From positions 1-12,615 of the forward strand of contig JBDSCZ010000044.1 in the NCBI GenBank assembly GCA_039920865.1: 12,615 bases of DNA, written 5' to 3'. Position numbers and translations under genes: made by a program. Source of the stretch: AVCC01 sp039920865. GTDB lineage: Bacteria; Pseudomonadota; Gammaproteobacteria; Burkholderiales; Burkholderiaceae_D. The notes under the pieces were generated by a model. It was not told the DNA's origin, made no database searches, and was given only the letters and a program-made list of their open reading frames with translations. Below, piece by piece: positions 1 to 6,511 of this stretch (the first letter of the stretch is position 1; the number at the start of each line of letters is the position of its first letter).

Positions 1-7
1 GCAGGCG

Positions 8-38
8 CTGTCTTGATGGCTGGTAAGCATCAAGACAG
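8..38. repeat. Perfect 11-bp hairpin downstream of hemL
   Basis: CTGTCTTGATG (8-18) is exactly complementary to CATCAAGACAG (28-38), with a 9-nt loop. It lies 36 bp beyond the hemL stop codon, next to a second dyad at 44-65. No T-run follows it on either strand inside the window, so it is not a textbook intrinsic terminator. It may act as a transcript 3'-end stabiliser, or as part of a terminator shared with a gene lying left of the window. Confidence 0.5.
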
Positions 39-43
39 GCTGC

Positions 44-65
44 AGCAGCGCTGATCAGCGCTGCT
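44..65 (-). terminator. Perfect 22-bp palindrome just after hemL, possible terminator or 3' stabiliser
   Basis: AGCAGCGCTGA is followed immediately by its exact reverse complement TCAGCGCTGCT. As RNA it would form a 9-bp GC-rich stem with a GAUC loop. Its near edge is 8 bp past the hemL stop codon (74-76), the usual place for a 3'-end structure. No U-tract follows in the hemL direction, so termination by this stem alone is uncertain. With the hairpin at 8-38 it forms a tandem pair of stems. Confidence 0.4.
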
Positions 66-73
66 TTGGAGAA

Positions 74-1357
74 TTAGCCGAGTTGCGCAAAGGCCTTGTG
101 CGCTGCGGCGATGGTGGCGTCGATTACCGCATCGTCGTGTTGCACGGAGACGAAGCCGGCTTCGAACGCGGCCGGCGCGAAATACACGCCTTGATCCAGC
201 ATCGCATGGAAGAAGCTGTTGAATTTCAATTTGTCACCGGTCATTATTTCCGCATACGTGGTCGGCACGGTTGCAGAGAAATACAGGCCGAACATGCCGC
301 CGACCGAATCGGCGCAAAAGGTGACGCCGGCGGCCTTGGCCGCTGCCGTCAAGCCTCGCACCAGTTTGGTGGTTTGGGCGCCGAGCAATTCGTAAAAGCC
401 GGGTGCCTGGATCAATTTCAGCGTGGTCATGCCGGCGGCGACTGCCACCGGATTGCCCGACAGGGTGCCGGCCTGATACACCGCACCGATTGGCGCCATG
501 TGTTGCATCAGATCGGCGCGGCCGCCGAAAGCGGCCACCGGCAAGCCGCCGCCGATGACTTTGCCCAGCGCGGTCAGATCCGGCGTGATGCCATGCAGCG
601 CCTGGGCGCCGCCGAGCGCGACCCGGAAGCCCGACATCACTTCATCGAAAATCAGCACGGTGCCGTATTCGGTGCACAGGCGGCGCAGCGTGTGCAGGAA
701 TTCGGAACTGGCGCGCACCAGGTTCATGTTACCTGCGACCGGTTCGATGATCACGCAGGCGAGCTGAGCGCCGATCGACTTGAAGGTGTCTTCCAGTTGC
801 TGCGTATTGTTGTAGTCCAGCACCAGCGTGTGCTTGACGAAATCTTCCGGCACGCCGGCCGAAGTCGGGTTGCCGAAGGTCAGCAAGCCGCTGCCAGCTT
901 TGACCAGCAGCGAGTCGGCGTGACCGTGATAGCAGCCTTCGAACTTGACGATCTTGTCGCGCCCGGTCGCGCCGCGCGCCAGCCGCAATGCGCTCATGGT
1001 GGCTTCGGTGCCGCTGGACACCAGTCGGACCTGCTCGATCGACGGCACCAGGCGACAGATTTCCTCCGCCATCAGCACTTCACCTTCAGTCGGCGCGCCG
1101 AAACTCAGGCCGCGCGCAGCCGCTTCCTGCACTGCCTTGACGACTTCGGGATGGGCATGGCCGACGATGGCCGGACCCCAGGAGCCGATGTAATCGATAT
1201 AGCGCTGGTCGTCCGCATCCCAGAAATAAGGACCCTCGGCGCGGGTGATGAAGCGCGGCGTACCGCCGACCGAGCGAAAGGCGCGCACCGGCGAGTTGAC
1301 GCCGCCGGGTGTAGTCAGCTGGGCGCGGGTGAAAAGGTCTAGATTTTTGGAGGTCAT
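74..1357 (-). CDS. hemL: Glutamate-1-semialdehyde 2,1-aminomutase
   Basis: This is a PLP enzyme that converts glutamate-1-semialdehyde to 5-aminolevulinate, the last step of the C5 route to heme and other tetrapyrroles, in the cytoplasm. The 427-residue product has the family's normal length and is recognisable throughout. It opens MTSKNLDLFTRAQ, then GGVNSPVRAF, carries SSGTEA (about residues 114-119) and FDEVMSGFR (about 237-245), and has the PLP-binding lysine K266 in ALGKVIGGGLPVAAFGG. The frame extends upstream to an ATG at 1366 and a TTG at 1375. The ATG at 1357 is preferred because it gives the usual family N-terminus; none of the three has a clear Shine-Dalgarno sequence. It lies 51 bp downstream of the thiD-like gene on the same strand and is probably cotranscribed with it. 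Confidence 0.96.
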   Translation of the reverse strand: MTSKNLDLFTRAQLTTPGGVNSPVRAFRSVGGTPRFITRAEGPYFWDADDQRYIDYIGSWGPAIVGHAHPEVVKAVQEAAARGLSFGAPTEGEVLMAEEICRLVPSIEQVRLVSSGTEATMSALRLARGATGRDKIVKFEGCYHGHADSLLVKAGSGLLTFGNPTSAGVPEDFVKHTLVLDYNNTQQLEDTFKSIGAQLACVIIEPVAGNMNLVRASSEFLHTLRRLCTEYGTVLIFDEVMSGFRVALGGAQALHGITPDLTALGKVIGGGLPVAAFGGRADLMQHMAPIGAVYQAGTLSGNPVAVAAGMTTLKLIQAPGFYELLGAQTTKLVRGLTAAAKAAGVTFCADSVGGMFGLYFSATVPTTYAEIMTGDKLKFNSFFHAMLDQGVYFAPAAFEAGFVSVQHDDAVIDATIAAAHKAFAQLG

Positions 1358-1408
1358 GGCAGGCATTCGGTTCAATGTGAAAGAAGTGTTGCGTCGTATT
1401 GATCAGGG

Positions 1409-2230
1409 TTATTGCAGGCCGGATTCCCTGGCCCAGAAGTAGCGATCGGGAACCAGTTTTCCCATCCCGATGCGTTGTGCGTGGGCCAGTGCGGCCAGCG
1501 TGAATTCCTGCGCTTCGAGCGCCGCTTCCGGCACTTCCAGGCGATTGGCCAGCATCGCTGTAATCGCTGCCGACAGGGTCGATCCGGCACCGGTAAAAGC
1601 GCCCGGCAGGCGCTGCCAGACATCGTGCCGCACCATGCCGGACGCACCGTACAAGGTGTTGGCGACATCGCCCAGTGCGCAGCGGGTGCCGGTCAGGAGC
1701 AGATACTGGCAGCCGTATTCGATGATTTCCGTGACATCCTCGGTCAGCAGTTCGGCAACGCTCGGCCCGCGCCAGGTTTCAGCCAGTTGGTTCAACTCCG
1801 ACACGGAAGCCAGAAACAGCGTGGTTTGCGGCAGTAGCAATTCACGCATCGCCAAAAGCATGTCTTCGTCGTCCATGCCCTGGTCCGGCAGTGCGGAAAT
1901 GAAGGGATCGAGAATCAGCGGAATATCGGGATAGTCGGAAGCGATTTCGGCAATCGCGCTGATGTTTTCGACACTGCCCAGCGCACCCACCTTGAAAGCG
2001 GCAATCGGCATGTCTTCCAGCACCATGCGGGCCTGATCCATCAGCCAGTCGGTTTCAATGTGCCGGATGTCTTCGATGCGCGCGGTGTCGCCAAGCAGAA
2101 TCGCGGTAATCACGGACGCTCCATGGCAGCCCATCGCCGCAAACGCGGCCAGGTCGGCCTGGATGCCGATGGCACCGACCGGGTCGGAAACGCCAAAAGT
2201 CAATATGAGCGGGGAAGTTTGGTTTTGCAC
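1409..2230 (-). CDS. ThiD-family kinase-like protein with altered active-site motifs
   Basis: The 273-residue protein has the fold signature of hydroxymethylpyrimidine (phosphate) kinase, a thiamin-synthesis enzyme of the ribokinase superfamily. Visible matches are LTFGVSDPVGAIGIQADL near the N-terminus, GCHGASVITA, the KVGALGS segment near residue 80, ILDPF near 106-110 and GAGSTLSAAITAML near 214-226. Several ThiD signatures are changed. The GGAG turn reads GAIG, the TPN-PEA segment reads ASVSEL (about 141-146), the KGGH segment reads TGTR (180-183), and the GTGC motif reads GAGS, putting Ser217 at the catalytic Cys position. The start is GTG at 2230, which fits the family N-terminus. It precedes hemL on the same strand and is divergent from rubredoxin. 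Family membership is secure, but HMP-P kinase activity is doubtful. Annotation pipelines would probably name it thiD. Confidence 0.85.
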   Translation of the reverse strand: MQNQTSPLILTFGVSDPVGAIGIQADLAAFAAMGCHGASVITAILLGDTARIEDIRHIETDWLMDQARMVLEDMPIAAFKVGALGSVENISAIAEIASDYPDIPLILDPFISALPDQGMDDEDMLLAMRELLLPQTTLFLASVSELNQLAETWRGPSVAELLTEDVTEIIEYGCQYLLLTGTRCALGDVANTLYGASGMVRHDVWQRLPGAFTGAGSTLSAAITAMLANRLEVPEAALEAQEFTLAALAHAQRIGMGKLVPDRYFWARESGLQ

Positions 2231-2283
2231 GAGCGGTAGATTAATATAGCTGGTTTTGTATTTTACTTGATGGGGTGTCGGCT
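2231..2283. promoter_or_regulatory. Divergent intergenic region between the thiD-like and rubredoxin genes
   Basis: This 53-bp AT-rich gap is the only space for the promoters of the two divergent genes unless transcription starts inside a neighbour. Between 2240 and 2270 it contains TTAATATAGC and TTTTGTATTTTACTTGA, which offer -10-like hexamers on both strands, but no convincing -35/-10 pair could be assigned. The call rests on position and base composition. Confidence 0.3.
2272..2275 (+). promoter_or_regulatory. Ribosome binding site deciding the rubredoxin start
   Basis: GGGG lies 8 nt before the GTG at 2284. The alternative GTG at 2275 overlaps this run and has no purine-rich site upstream, so 2284 is the better start. 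Confidence 0.4.
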
Positions 2284-2466
2284 GTGAGCAACAAAGAAGA
2301 TCTCAAGACCTGGATGTGCCTGATTTGCGGCTGGGTCTATGACGAGGCGCAAGGCTTGCCAGAGGAGGGCATCGCTGCCGGCACCCGCTGGGAAGCGATC
2401 CCGATGAACTGGACCTGCCCCGAATGCGGGGCGCGCAAGGAAGATTTCGAAATGGTCGCACTCTGA
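2284..2466 (+). CDS. Rubredoxin
   Basis: This is a small one-electron carrier of 60 residues with a single iron bound by four cysteines. The two knuckles are C12-L-I-C15-G and C45-P-E-C48-G, and between them lie W17-V-Y-D and the GT-W-IP-W-CP spacing typical of the family. The length is normal for a single-domain rubredoxin. It has no signal peptide, so it is cytoplasmic. Its electron partners cannot be read from this locus; family members serve alkane hydroxylases and oxygen or peroxide detoxification. The GTG at 2284 is chosen over the in-frame GTG at 2275 because of the G-rich ribosome site. It is divergent from the thiD-like gene and 136 bp upstream of pilG, probably as its own transcription unit. 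Confidence 0.95.
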   Translation: MSNKEDLKTWMCLICGWVYDEAQGLPEEGIAAGTRWEAIPMNWTCPECGARKEDFEMVAL

Positions 2467-2524
2467 GCGGCGTTGCCATCTGAGCAAGACGCTGTGGTGA
2501 ATCTGCATTCCGAATGCGCCGCTC
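2465..2524 (+). repeat. Inverted repeat after rubredoxin, possible terminator
   Basis: GAGCGGCG (2465-2472, overlapping the rubredoxin stop) is an exact inverted copy of CGCCGCTC (2517-2524). Nested inside is a short hairpin with arms GCAT and ATGC (2505-2517). The outer stem is followed by a T-rich stretch, GTCTTGTTTT (2531-2540). The long span between the outer arms makes this a weak terminator candidate. The remaining DNA up to pilG is AT-rich, with no promoter that could be assigned confidently. Confidence 0.3.
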
Positions 2525-2602
2525 TGAAATGTCTTGTTTTAAAGCACCGCATTATTTGTTACAGTTGGGCAGGATTTTTCAACGGCGGGATAGGATGGCA
2601 TC

Positions 2603-3025
2603 ATGACAACAATGTTACAAGATGGCAATCTGAAAATCATGGTGATTGATGACAGCAGCACCATCCGTCGTTCCGCGGAGATATTTTTAGGCCAGGCCGG
2701 CTACCAAGTTATCCTGGCCGGGGACGGCTTTGATGCGCTGGCAAAAATCAACGATCACCAGCCGGTATTGATCTTTTGCGACATTCTGATGCCCAGGCTG
2801 GATGGTTATCAAACCTGCGCATTGATCAAGAAAAGTGCTAAATTCCACGCCACTCCGGTTGTCATGCTGTCGTCGAAAGACGGCTTGTTCGATCGTGCAC
2901 GGGGTGCGATGGTCGGCTCTTCCGAATACCTGACCAAGCCGTTTACCAAGGAAAGTTTATTGAAAACGGTGCGCGATCACGTCGAGCAAACTGCCGATCA
3001 GCCACTTCCAACGCAGGAAATGTAA
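2603..3025 (+). CDS. pilG: PilG, CheY-like response regulator of the Pil-Chp system
   Basis: This is a single-domain receiver protein of 140 residues. In Pseudomonas, PilG accepts phosphate from ChpA and promotes pilus extension and surface signalling. The receiver landmarks are the acidic pair D16-D17 (VIDDSSTIRR), the phosphoacceptor D60 (FCDILMPRLDGYQTCALIK), the switch Ser at 90 (MLSSKDGLFD) and K112 (YLTKPF). The segments DGFDALAKI and MPRLDGYQTCALIK match PilG closely and set it apart from generic CheY. There is no output domain. An AGGAT site (2592-2596) sits 6 nt before the ATG at 2603; a second in-frame ATG at 2612 is less well spaced. It is the first gene of the pilG-H-I-J run, and its stop is only 2 nt from the pilH start. 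Confidence 0.95.
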   Translation: MTTMLQDGNLKIMVIDDSSTIRRSAEIFLGQAGYQVILAGDGFDALAKINDHQPVLIFCDILMPRLDGYQTCALIKKSAKFHATPVVMLSSKDGLFDRARGAMVGSSEYLTKPFTKESLLKTVRDHVEQTADQPLPTQEM

Positions 3026-3027
3026 AC

Positions 3028-3393
3028 ATGACCATACAAAAGATTCTGATTGTCGACGACTCGGCAACCGAGCGCTACTTCCTCACTGACATCCTGGCCA
3101 AGAATGGGTTTTCGGTATCCACTGCAGAAAATGGCGAGGATGCGCTATTGCAGATCAAGGCCGACAAGCCGCAATTGATTCTGATGGATGTGGTGATGCC
3201 CGGGAAAAACGGTTTTCAGGTGACGCGTTCGATTGCCCGCGATCCGGATACCCAGGATATTCCGATCATCATCTGCACCAGCAAGGATCAGGAGACCGAC
3301 CGCATCTGGGGTTTGCGGCAAGGTGCGTGCGACTATTTGGTCAAGCCAATCAATGCGCAGGAACTGTTGTCCAAAATCGCAGCCCTAGGCTGA
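3028..3393 (+). CDS. pilH: PilH, CheY-like response regulator of the Pil-Chp system
   Basis: This is a 121-residue stand-alone receiver. In Pseudomonas, PilH counteracts PilG, favouring retraction or acting as a phosphate sink. The landmarks are D10-D11 (ILIVDDSATER), the phosphoacceptor D54 (LILMDVVMPGKNGFQ), T84 (IICTSKDQETDR) and K106 (YLVKPI). The pattern DSATER, DVVMPG-NGFQ, TSK-QETDR and WGLRQGA is typical of PilH. The start is supported by AGGA at 3015-3018, 9 nt upstream, within the end of pilG. The 2-nt gap after pilG and 10-nt gap before pilI imply a single operon, possibly with translational coupling. Confidence 0.95.
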   Translation: MTIQKILIVDDSATERYFLTDILAKNGFSVSTAENGEDALLQIKADKPQLILMDVVMPGKNGFQVTRSIARDPDTQDIPIIICTSKDQETDRIWGLRQGACDYLVKPINAQELLSKIAALG

Positions 3394-3403
3394 GCCAGTG
3401 TCG

Positions 3404-3982
3404 ATGAGCCAAACTCCGACGCAACTTCTGCAGGACGTATCCGGCAAGCCGGATCCGCTTGCGCGCCGTGCCCGCCTGCGTGAATTTCAGGCGCAACTGG
3501 CGCAACGGGTACAGGCGGCGCAGAACAGTACCGAGAACAATCTGAATCAGTTGGGCGTGATGCTGGGAGACACGCATTGTCTGTTCGATTTGCAGCAGAC
3601 CAGCGAAATCCTGCCGGTGCGCTCGATTACCAAGGTTCCGTTGACGCTGGACTGGTATCTCGGCTTGTCGAGCATTCGCGGCAATCTGGTGGGTGTGGTC
3701 GATTTCCCCCGCTTTCTGGGCTATGCGGGCACCGAGATCGATACATCGTGCCGGATCATCGTTTTTTCACGCGCACTATCGTTGCATGGCGGTTTGCTGG
3801 TGTCGCGCGTGCTGGGTCTGCGCAATCCGCAACAGATGACGTCCGAGCCCGATTCTAAGCCCACATCCGCATTATCGCCGTGGGTGACGCAGTGTTACCG
3901 CGACGATCAATCGCAACTCTGGATGCAGATCGATCTGGCCGCGCTGGCGCAGGATCCCCGCTTCTTACAAATAGGTTTATGA
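3404..3982 (+). CDS. pilI: PilI, CheW-like adaptor of the Pil-Chp system
   Basis: This cytoplasmic adaptor is predicted to link the receptor PilJ to the kinase ChpA. The product has 192 residues: a charged helical N-terminus (about 1-45) and then a CheW-like domain to the end. Visible CheW features are HCLFDLQQTSEILPV, WYLGLSSIRGNLVGVVDFPRFLG and RIIVFSRALSLHGGLLVSRVLGL, which correspond to the conserved RG--LP--D segment and the following strands. The start is uncertain. A GTG at 3398 would add two residues (Met-Ser), and neither start has a strong ribosome site. ATG is preferred here on codon grounds. The domain and its position between pilH and pilJ make the assignment firm, although sequence conservation with Pseudomonas PilI is low. 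Confidence 0.9.
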   Translation: MSQTPTQLLQDVSGKPDPLARRARLREFQAQLAQRVQAAQNSTENNLNQLGVMLGDTHCLFDLQQTSEILPVRSITKVPLTLDWYLGLSSIRGNLVGVVDFPRFLGYAGTEIDTSCRIIVFSRALSLHGGLLVSRVLGLRNPQQMTSEPDSKPTSALSPWVTQCYRDDQSQLWMQIDLAALAQDPRFLQIGL

Positions 3983-4033
3983 GCGACCGGCGCAGGCCTT
4001 GCCGTATGCGCCAGCCGCCCCTTCATTGGCATT

Positions 4034-4038
4034 AGGAG
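4034..4038 (+). promoter_or_regulatory. Ribosome binding site deciding the pilJ start
   Basis: AGGAG sits 8 nt before the ATG at 4047. It is the best Shine-Dalgarno match in the window. It shows that the frame's extension back to a TTG at 3999 is not translated as part of PilJ. Confidence 0.75.
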
Positions 4039-4046
4039 ACTTTTTC

Positions 4047-6278
4047 ATGGCGTTCACAATCCCTTTCTTTTCTTCAAAAAAGAAGGAGCAGAATCCGCAG
4101 CAGGAAGCTGTGCTTGCCGGCGCAGCGACAACTGCCGGATCGGACATGCCGGAAAGCAGCGCAAGCAACCGGTTGGAGCACCTGCTCGATGTCAAGCTGC
4201 CTCTGATCGGCCATCTTCCGCTGCAAAGGCAAATTCGCTTGCTGCTGATTCTGTTGGGCGCCGTTTTCCTGTTGAACGCATTCGTGGTTTGGTACAACGT
4301 ACGCGACTGGGCGCAAGGCGCAACCCAGACCCAGATCGCCGGCGATGCGCTGATGCATTCGCAGCGTATCGGCAAGGCAGCGCCGAACGCGATTCAGGGC
4401 AACCGGGAGGCATTCAAGCAACTGGAAGACAGTCGTCGCGAGCTCAGTAATGATTTGAAATTACTGGCCAACGGCGGCAATTATCTGGGTGTGACTATCG
4501 CCCAGCCGGATGCGGTGATCGGGTCACGCATCAAGGAAAGTCAGAAATTGTGGGGCAAGTCGGAGCAGGCTGCAGATACCATCCTGAAACTGAAAAAGGA
4601 ACTGACCGGTTTTGGTGCCACCCTGGGAAACCTGAACCGCCTGACGCCGCAACTGCTTGAATTGACCGAGCAAATTTCTGCACTGAAGGTGCAATCCGGC
4701 GCAGCCCCGGGCGAAATTCTGACTACCGGCCAATTGATGATGCTGACCCAGCGTATGGGACGCAATGCCAGCGAATTCATGAGCGCCCAAGGCGGCAATC
4801 CGGAAACCGCTTTTTTGCTGGGAAAAGACACCAACACCTTCCGCAACATTGTTGACGGTTTTTTGAGCGGCAGCGATGTGCTCAGACTGTCTGCTGCCAA
4901 GGATCCTGAAATGCGCGCGAAGCTGACCGCATTACAAAAGACATTTGTCGAATATCAGCAATCGGTTACTTCGATTCTTGGCAACCTGCAGAATTTCATT
5001 GCCGCCAAACAGGCCGAACAATTGCTGTTCAATGAAAACGAAACCCTGAAGCAGCGCATCGGCAGTTTGCAAACCATTTTTCGGGCCGAACAGGCCGGCC
5101 TGGGCTGGTTCTGGCGCTCGCTTGCGAGCGCCTTGCTGGCTTTGCTGGTATCGGTCGGGGTTGCCTTGGCGTTGCTGCAGGATGGCCGTGGCCGGGCTCG
5201 CGAGGCTGAGGGGCGCCGCCGGGAAGCGGAGCGGCAGCAGCAACTGGCGCAGAGCCATGAAGAGCGGGCGAAAAGCGCCAACGACCAGAATCAGGCCGCA
5301 ATTTTGCGCCTGATGAACGAATTGCAGGAAGTCGCCGATGGCGATCTGACGGTGCAAGCCACGGTGTCCGAAGACATTACCGGTGCGATTGCCGACTCGG
5401 TCAATTACACGGTGGAAGAGTTGCGCTTGCTGGTCGGACGGGTAACCGATACCGCCGCTCAGGTGACTTTGGCGTCGAATCAGGCCCAAAGCATTTCGGC
5501 CGATTTGCTGCTGGCGTCGCAGCAGCAATCGCGTGAAATTGAAAATGCCGGTCAGTCGGTATTGCAGATGGCAGAGCAGATCACCGATGTGTCGCGCTCG
5601 GCAAACCAGTCGGCAGAGGTGGCGCGGCAGTCGGTGGCAGCTGCCGAGCAGGGTTCGCGCGCCGTGGAAAACGCGATCAAGGGCATGACCGAGATCCGCG
5701 AGCAGATTCAGGAAACCTCCAAGCGCATCAAGCGCCTCGGTGAATCCTCGCAAGAGATCGGCGAGATCACCGAACTGATTTCCGACATTACCGAACAGAC
5801 CAACGTGCTGGCATTGAATGCGGCGATCCAGGCGGCCTCGGCCGGCGAGGCCGGCCGCGGCTTCTCGGTAGTGGCGGAGGAGGTGCAGCGCCTGGCCGAA
5901 CGTTCCGGCGCGGCAACCAAGCAGATCGGTGCGCTGGTGCGCACCATTCAGACCGATACCTTCGACGCGGTCGCGGCGATGGAAAAGTCGACCCAGGGCG
6001 TGGTCGAAGGCGCCAAGCTGTCGGATGCCGCCGGCGCCGCACTGACCGATATCAGCCGCATCTCGAACCGTCTGGCCGAACTGATTCAGGGCATTTCGTA
6101 TGACACCGAGCAGCAGGCGACCTCGGCCAACAGCGTGGCGCAAACCATTCAGCATATTCTTGTCGTGACCGAGCAGACCAAGGGCGGCACCCAGCAGACC
6201 GCGCACTCGATCCAGGAACTATCAGTGCTGGCCGAGGAACTTAAAAACTCGGTATCGCGTTTCCGCGTGGCGGCCTGA
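4047..6278 (+). CDS. pilJ: PilJ, type IV pilus methyl-accepting chemoreceptor
   Basis: This is the inner-membrane receptor of the Pil-Chp system, thought to sense pilus or surface state and to control the ChpA kinase through PilI. The product is 743 residues. It has a cytoplasmic tail of about 60 residues with KKK near the start, membrane segment 1 at about 65-83 (LLLILLGAVFLLNAFVVWY), a periplasmic helical sensor, and membrane segment 2 at about 358-378. A HAMP-like helix pair follows to about 460, then a long MCP signalling coiled coil. The hairpin tip lies near 572-618 and includes EQTNVLALNAAIQAASAGE and GRGFSVVAEEVQRLAERS. The periplasmic part seems to hold two PilJ-type modules, with LMHSQRIGK near 102 and LMMLTQRMGRNASEFM near 230. 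The C-terminus (SRFRVAA) lacks a CheR-binding pentapeptide such as NWETF. The start is fixed by AGGAG at 4034-4038. Confidence 0.96.
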   Translation: MAFTIPFFSSKKKEQNPQQEAVLAGAATTAGSDMPESSASNRLEHLLDVKLPLIGHLPLQRQIRLLLILLGAVFLLNAFVVWYNVRDWAQGATQTQIAGDALMHSQRIGKAAPNAIQGNREAFKQLEDSRRELSNDLKLLANGGNYLGVTIAQPDAVIGSRIKESQKLWGKSEQAADTILKLKKELTGFGATLGNLNRLTPQLLELTEQISALKVQSGAAPGEILTTGQLMMLTQRMGRNASEFMSAQGGNPETAFLLGKDTNTFRNIVDGFLSGSDVLRLSAAKDPEMRAKLTALQKTFVEYQQSVTSILGNLQNFIAAKQAEQLLFNENETLKQRIGSLQTIFRAEQAGLGWFWRSLASALLALLVSVGVALALLQDGRGRAREAEGRRREAERQQQLAQSHEERAKSANDQNQAAILRLMNELQEVADGDLTVQATVSEDITGAIADSVNYTVEELRLLVGRVTDTAAQVTLASNQAQSISADLLLASQQQSREIENAGQSVLQMAEQITDVSRSANQSAEVARQSVAAAEQGSRAVENAIKGMTEIREQIQETSKRIKRLGESSQEIGEITELISDITEQTNVLALNAAIQAASAGEAGRGFSVVAEEVQRLAERSGAATKQIGALVRTIQTDTFDAVAAMEKSTQGVVEGAKLSDAAGAALTDISRISNRLAELIQGISYDTEQQATSANSVAQTIQHILVVTEQTKGGTQQTAHSIQELSVLAEELKNSVSRFRVAA

Positions 6279-6283
6279 TTTTG

Positions 6284-6319
6284 GCCGAATAGCAGTTCAG
6301 GTGCTGGAGACGATTCGGC
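6284..6319 (+). repeat. Inverted repeat after pilJ
   Basis: GCCGAAT (6284-6290) and ATTCGGC (6313-6319) are exact inverted copies separated by 22 nt, starting 5 bp past the pilJ stop. No T-run follows. It may be a weak 3'-end structure for the pilGHIJ transcript. The right arm falls in the spacer of the putative promoter at 6305-6333, so it could instead be an operator-like site. Confidence 0.25.
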
Positions 6320-6333
6320 GCATGATTTATACT
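6305..6333 (+). promoter_or_regulatory. Putative sigma-70-type promoter for chpA
   Basis: TGGAGA (6305-6310, four of six matches to TTGACA), a 17-nt spacer and TATACT (6328-6333, five of six matches to TATAAT) form a plausible promoter in the 233-bp gap between pilJ and chpA. This gap is far larger than those between the other pil genes, so chpA may have its own promoter. The leader from here to the chpA start would be about 170 nt and would contain the repeat copy and the hairpin at 6389-6429. AT-rich DNA gives chance matches. Confidence 0.35.
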
Positions 6334-6337
6334 ATAT

Positions 6338-6408
6338 TGTGTATATTTTTTATCGCAATTAAAGTATGCGGGAAGTGATATAAAAATAGCTATACCCCTT
6401 GTTTTACT
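6338..6408 (+). repeat. Upstream copy of the chpA-flanking repeat (copy A)
   Basis: This AT-rich segment of 71 bp aligns in the same orientation with 12374-12445, downstream of chpA. By hand count about 51 of 72 columns are identical with one single-base gap. The best-conserved blocks are GTATATTT near the left end, CGCAAT followed by TATGCG in the middle, and ATAAAAAT-GC-ATAC-CCTT towards the right. There is no open reading frame in it. It could be the relic of a duplicated intergenic region, or one copy of a dispersed element. Confidence 0.65.
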
Positions 6409-6429
6409 AACTGAAGTCAGGGGTATGGC
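6389..6429 (+). repeat. 11-bp hairpin in the chpA leader
   Basis: GCTATACCCCT (6389-6399) pairs with AGGGGTATGGC (6419-6429) across a 19-nt loop, with ten Watson-Crick pairs and one G-U pair in RNA. It is not followed by a T-run, so it is unlikely to be an intrinsic terminator. It lies in the long AT-rich leader 83 bp before the chpA start. It could be an RNA structure affecting chpA expression, or a protein-binding dyad with core ATACCCCT/AGGGGTAT. Confidence 0.5.
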
Positions 6430-6511
6430 ACAAACAATTCAGCACATCGGTTATTGAGTCATTTACTTCTTCTGGCCGGGCATGGTCCGGCTTCACACTG
6501 GCGAGACAAGC

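Noticed and set aside
83..1342. 419-codon open frame on the plus strand opposite hemL
   Set aside because: It is a shadow of the GC-rich hemL gene. Its translation is rich in Arg, His, Gln and Gly with no recognisable domain, while the opposite strand encodes a complete conserved enzyme.
1358..1375. Extension of hemL to the ATG at 1366 or TTG at 1375
   Set aside because: The family N-terminus begins at the MTSKN of the ATG at 1357, and the added residues resemble no family member known to me.
2241..2270. Third copy of the chpA-flanking repeat upstream of rubredoxin (ATATAGCT, then TTTTGTATTTTACTTGA)
   Set aside because: The resemblance to copy A is confined to short AT-rich words and needs several gaps, so it is probably chance.
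3999..4046. Extension of pilJ to a TTG start at 3999
   Set aside because: The ATG at 4047 has a strong AGGAG site 8 nt upstream and gives the expected short cytoplasmic tail. The extension has no ribosome site.
4932..6206. 424-codon open frame on the minus strand opposite pilJ
   Set aside because: It is antisense to the conserved HAMP and MCP signalling region, has low-complexity composition and no recognisable family.
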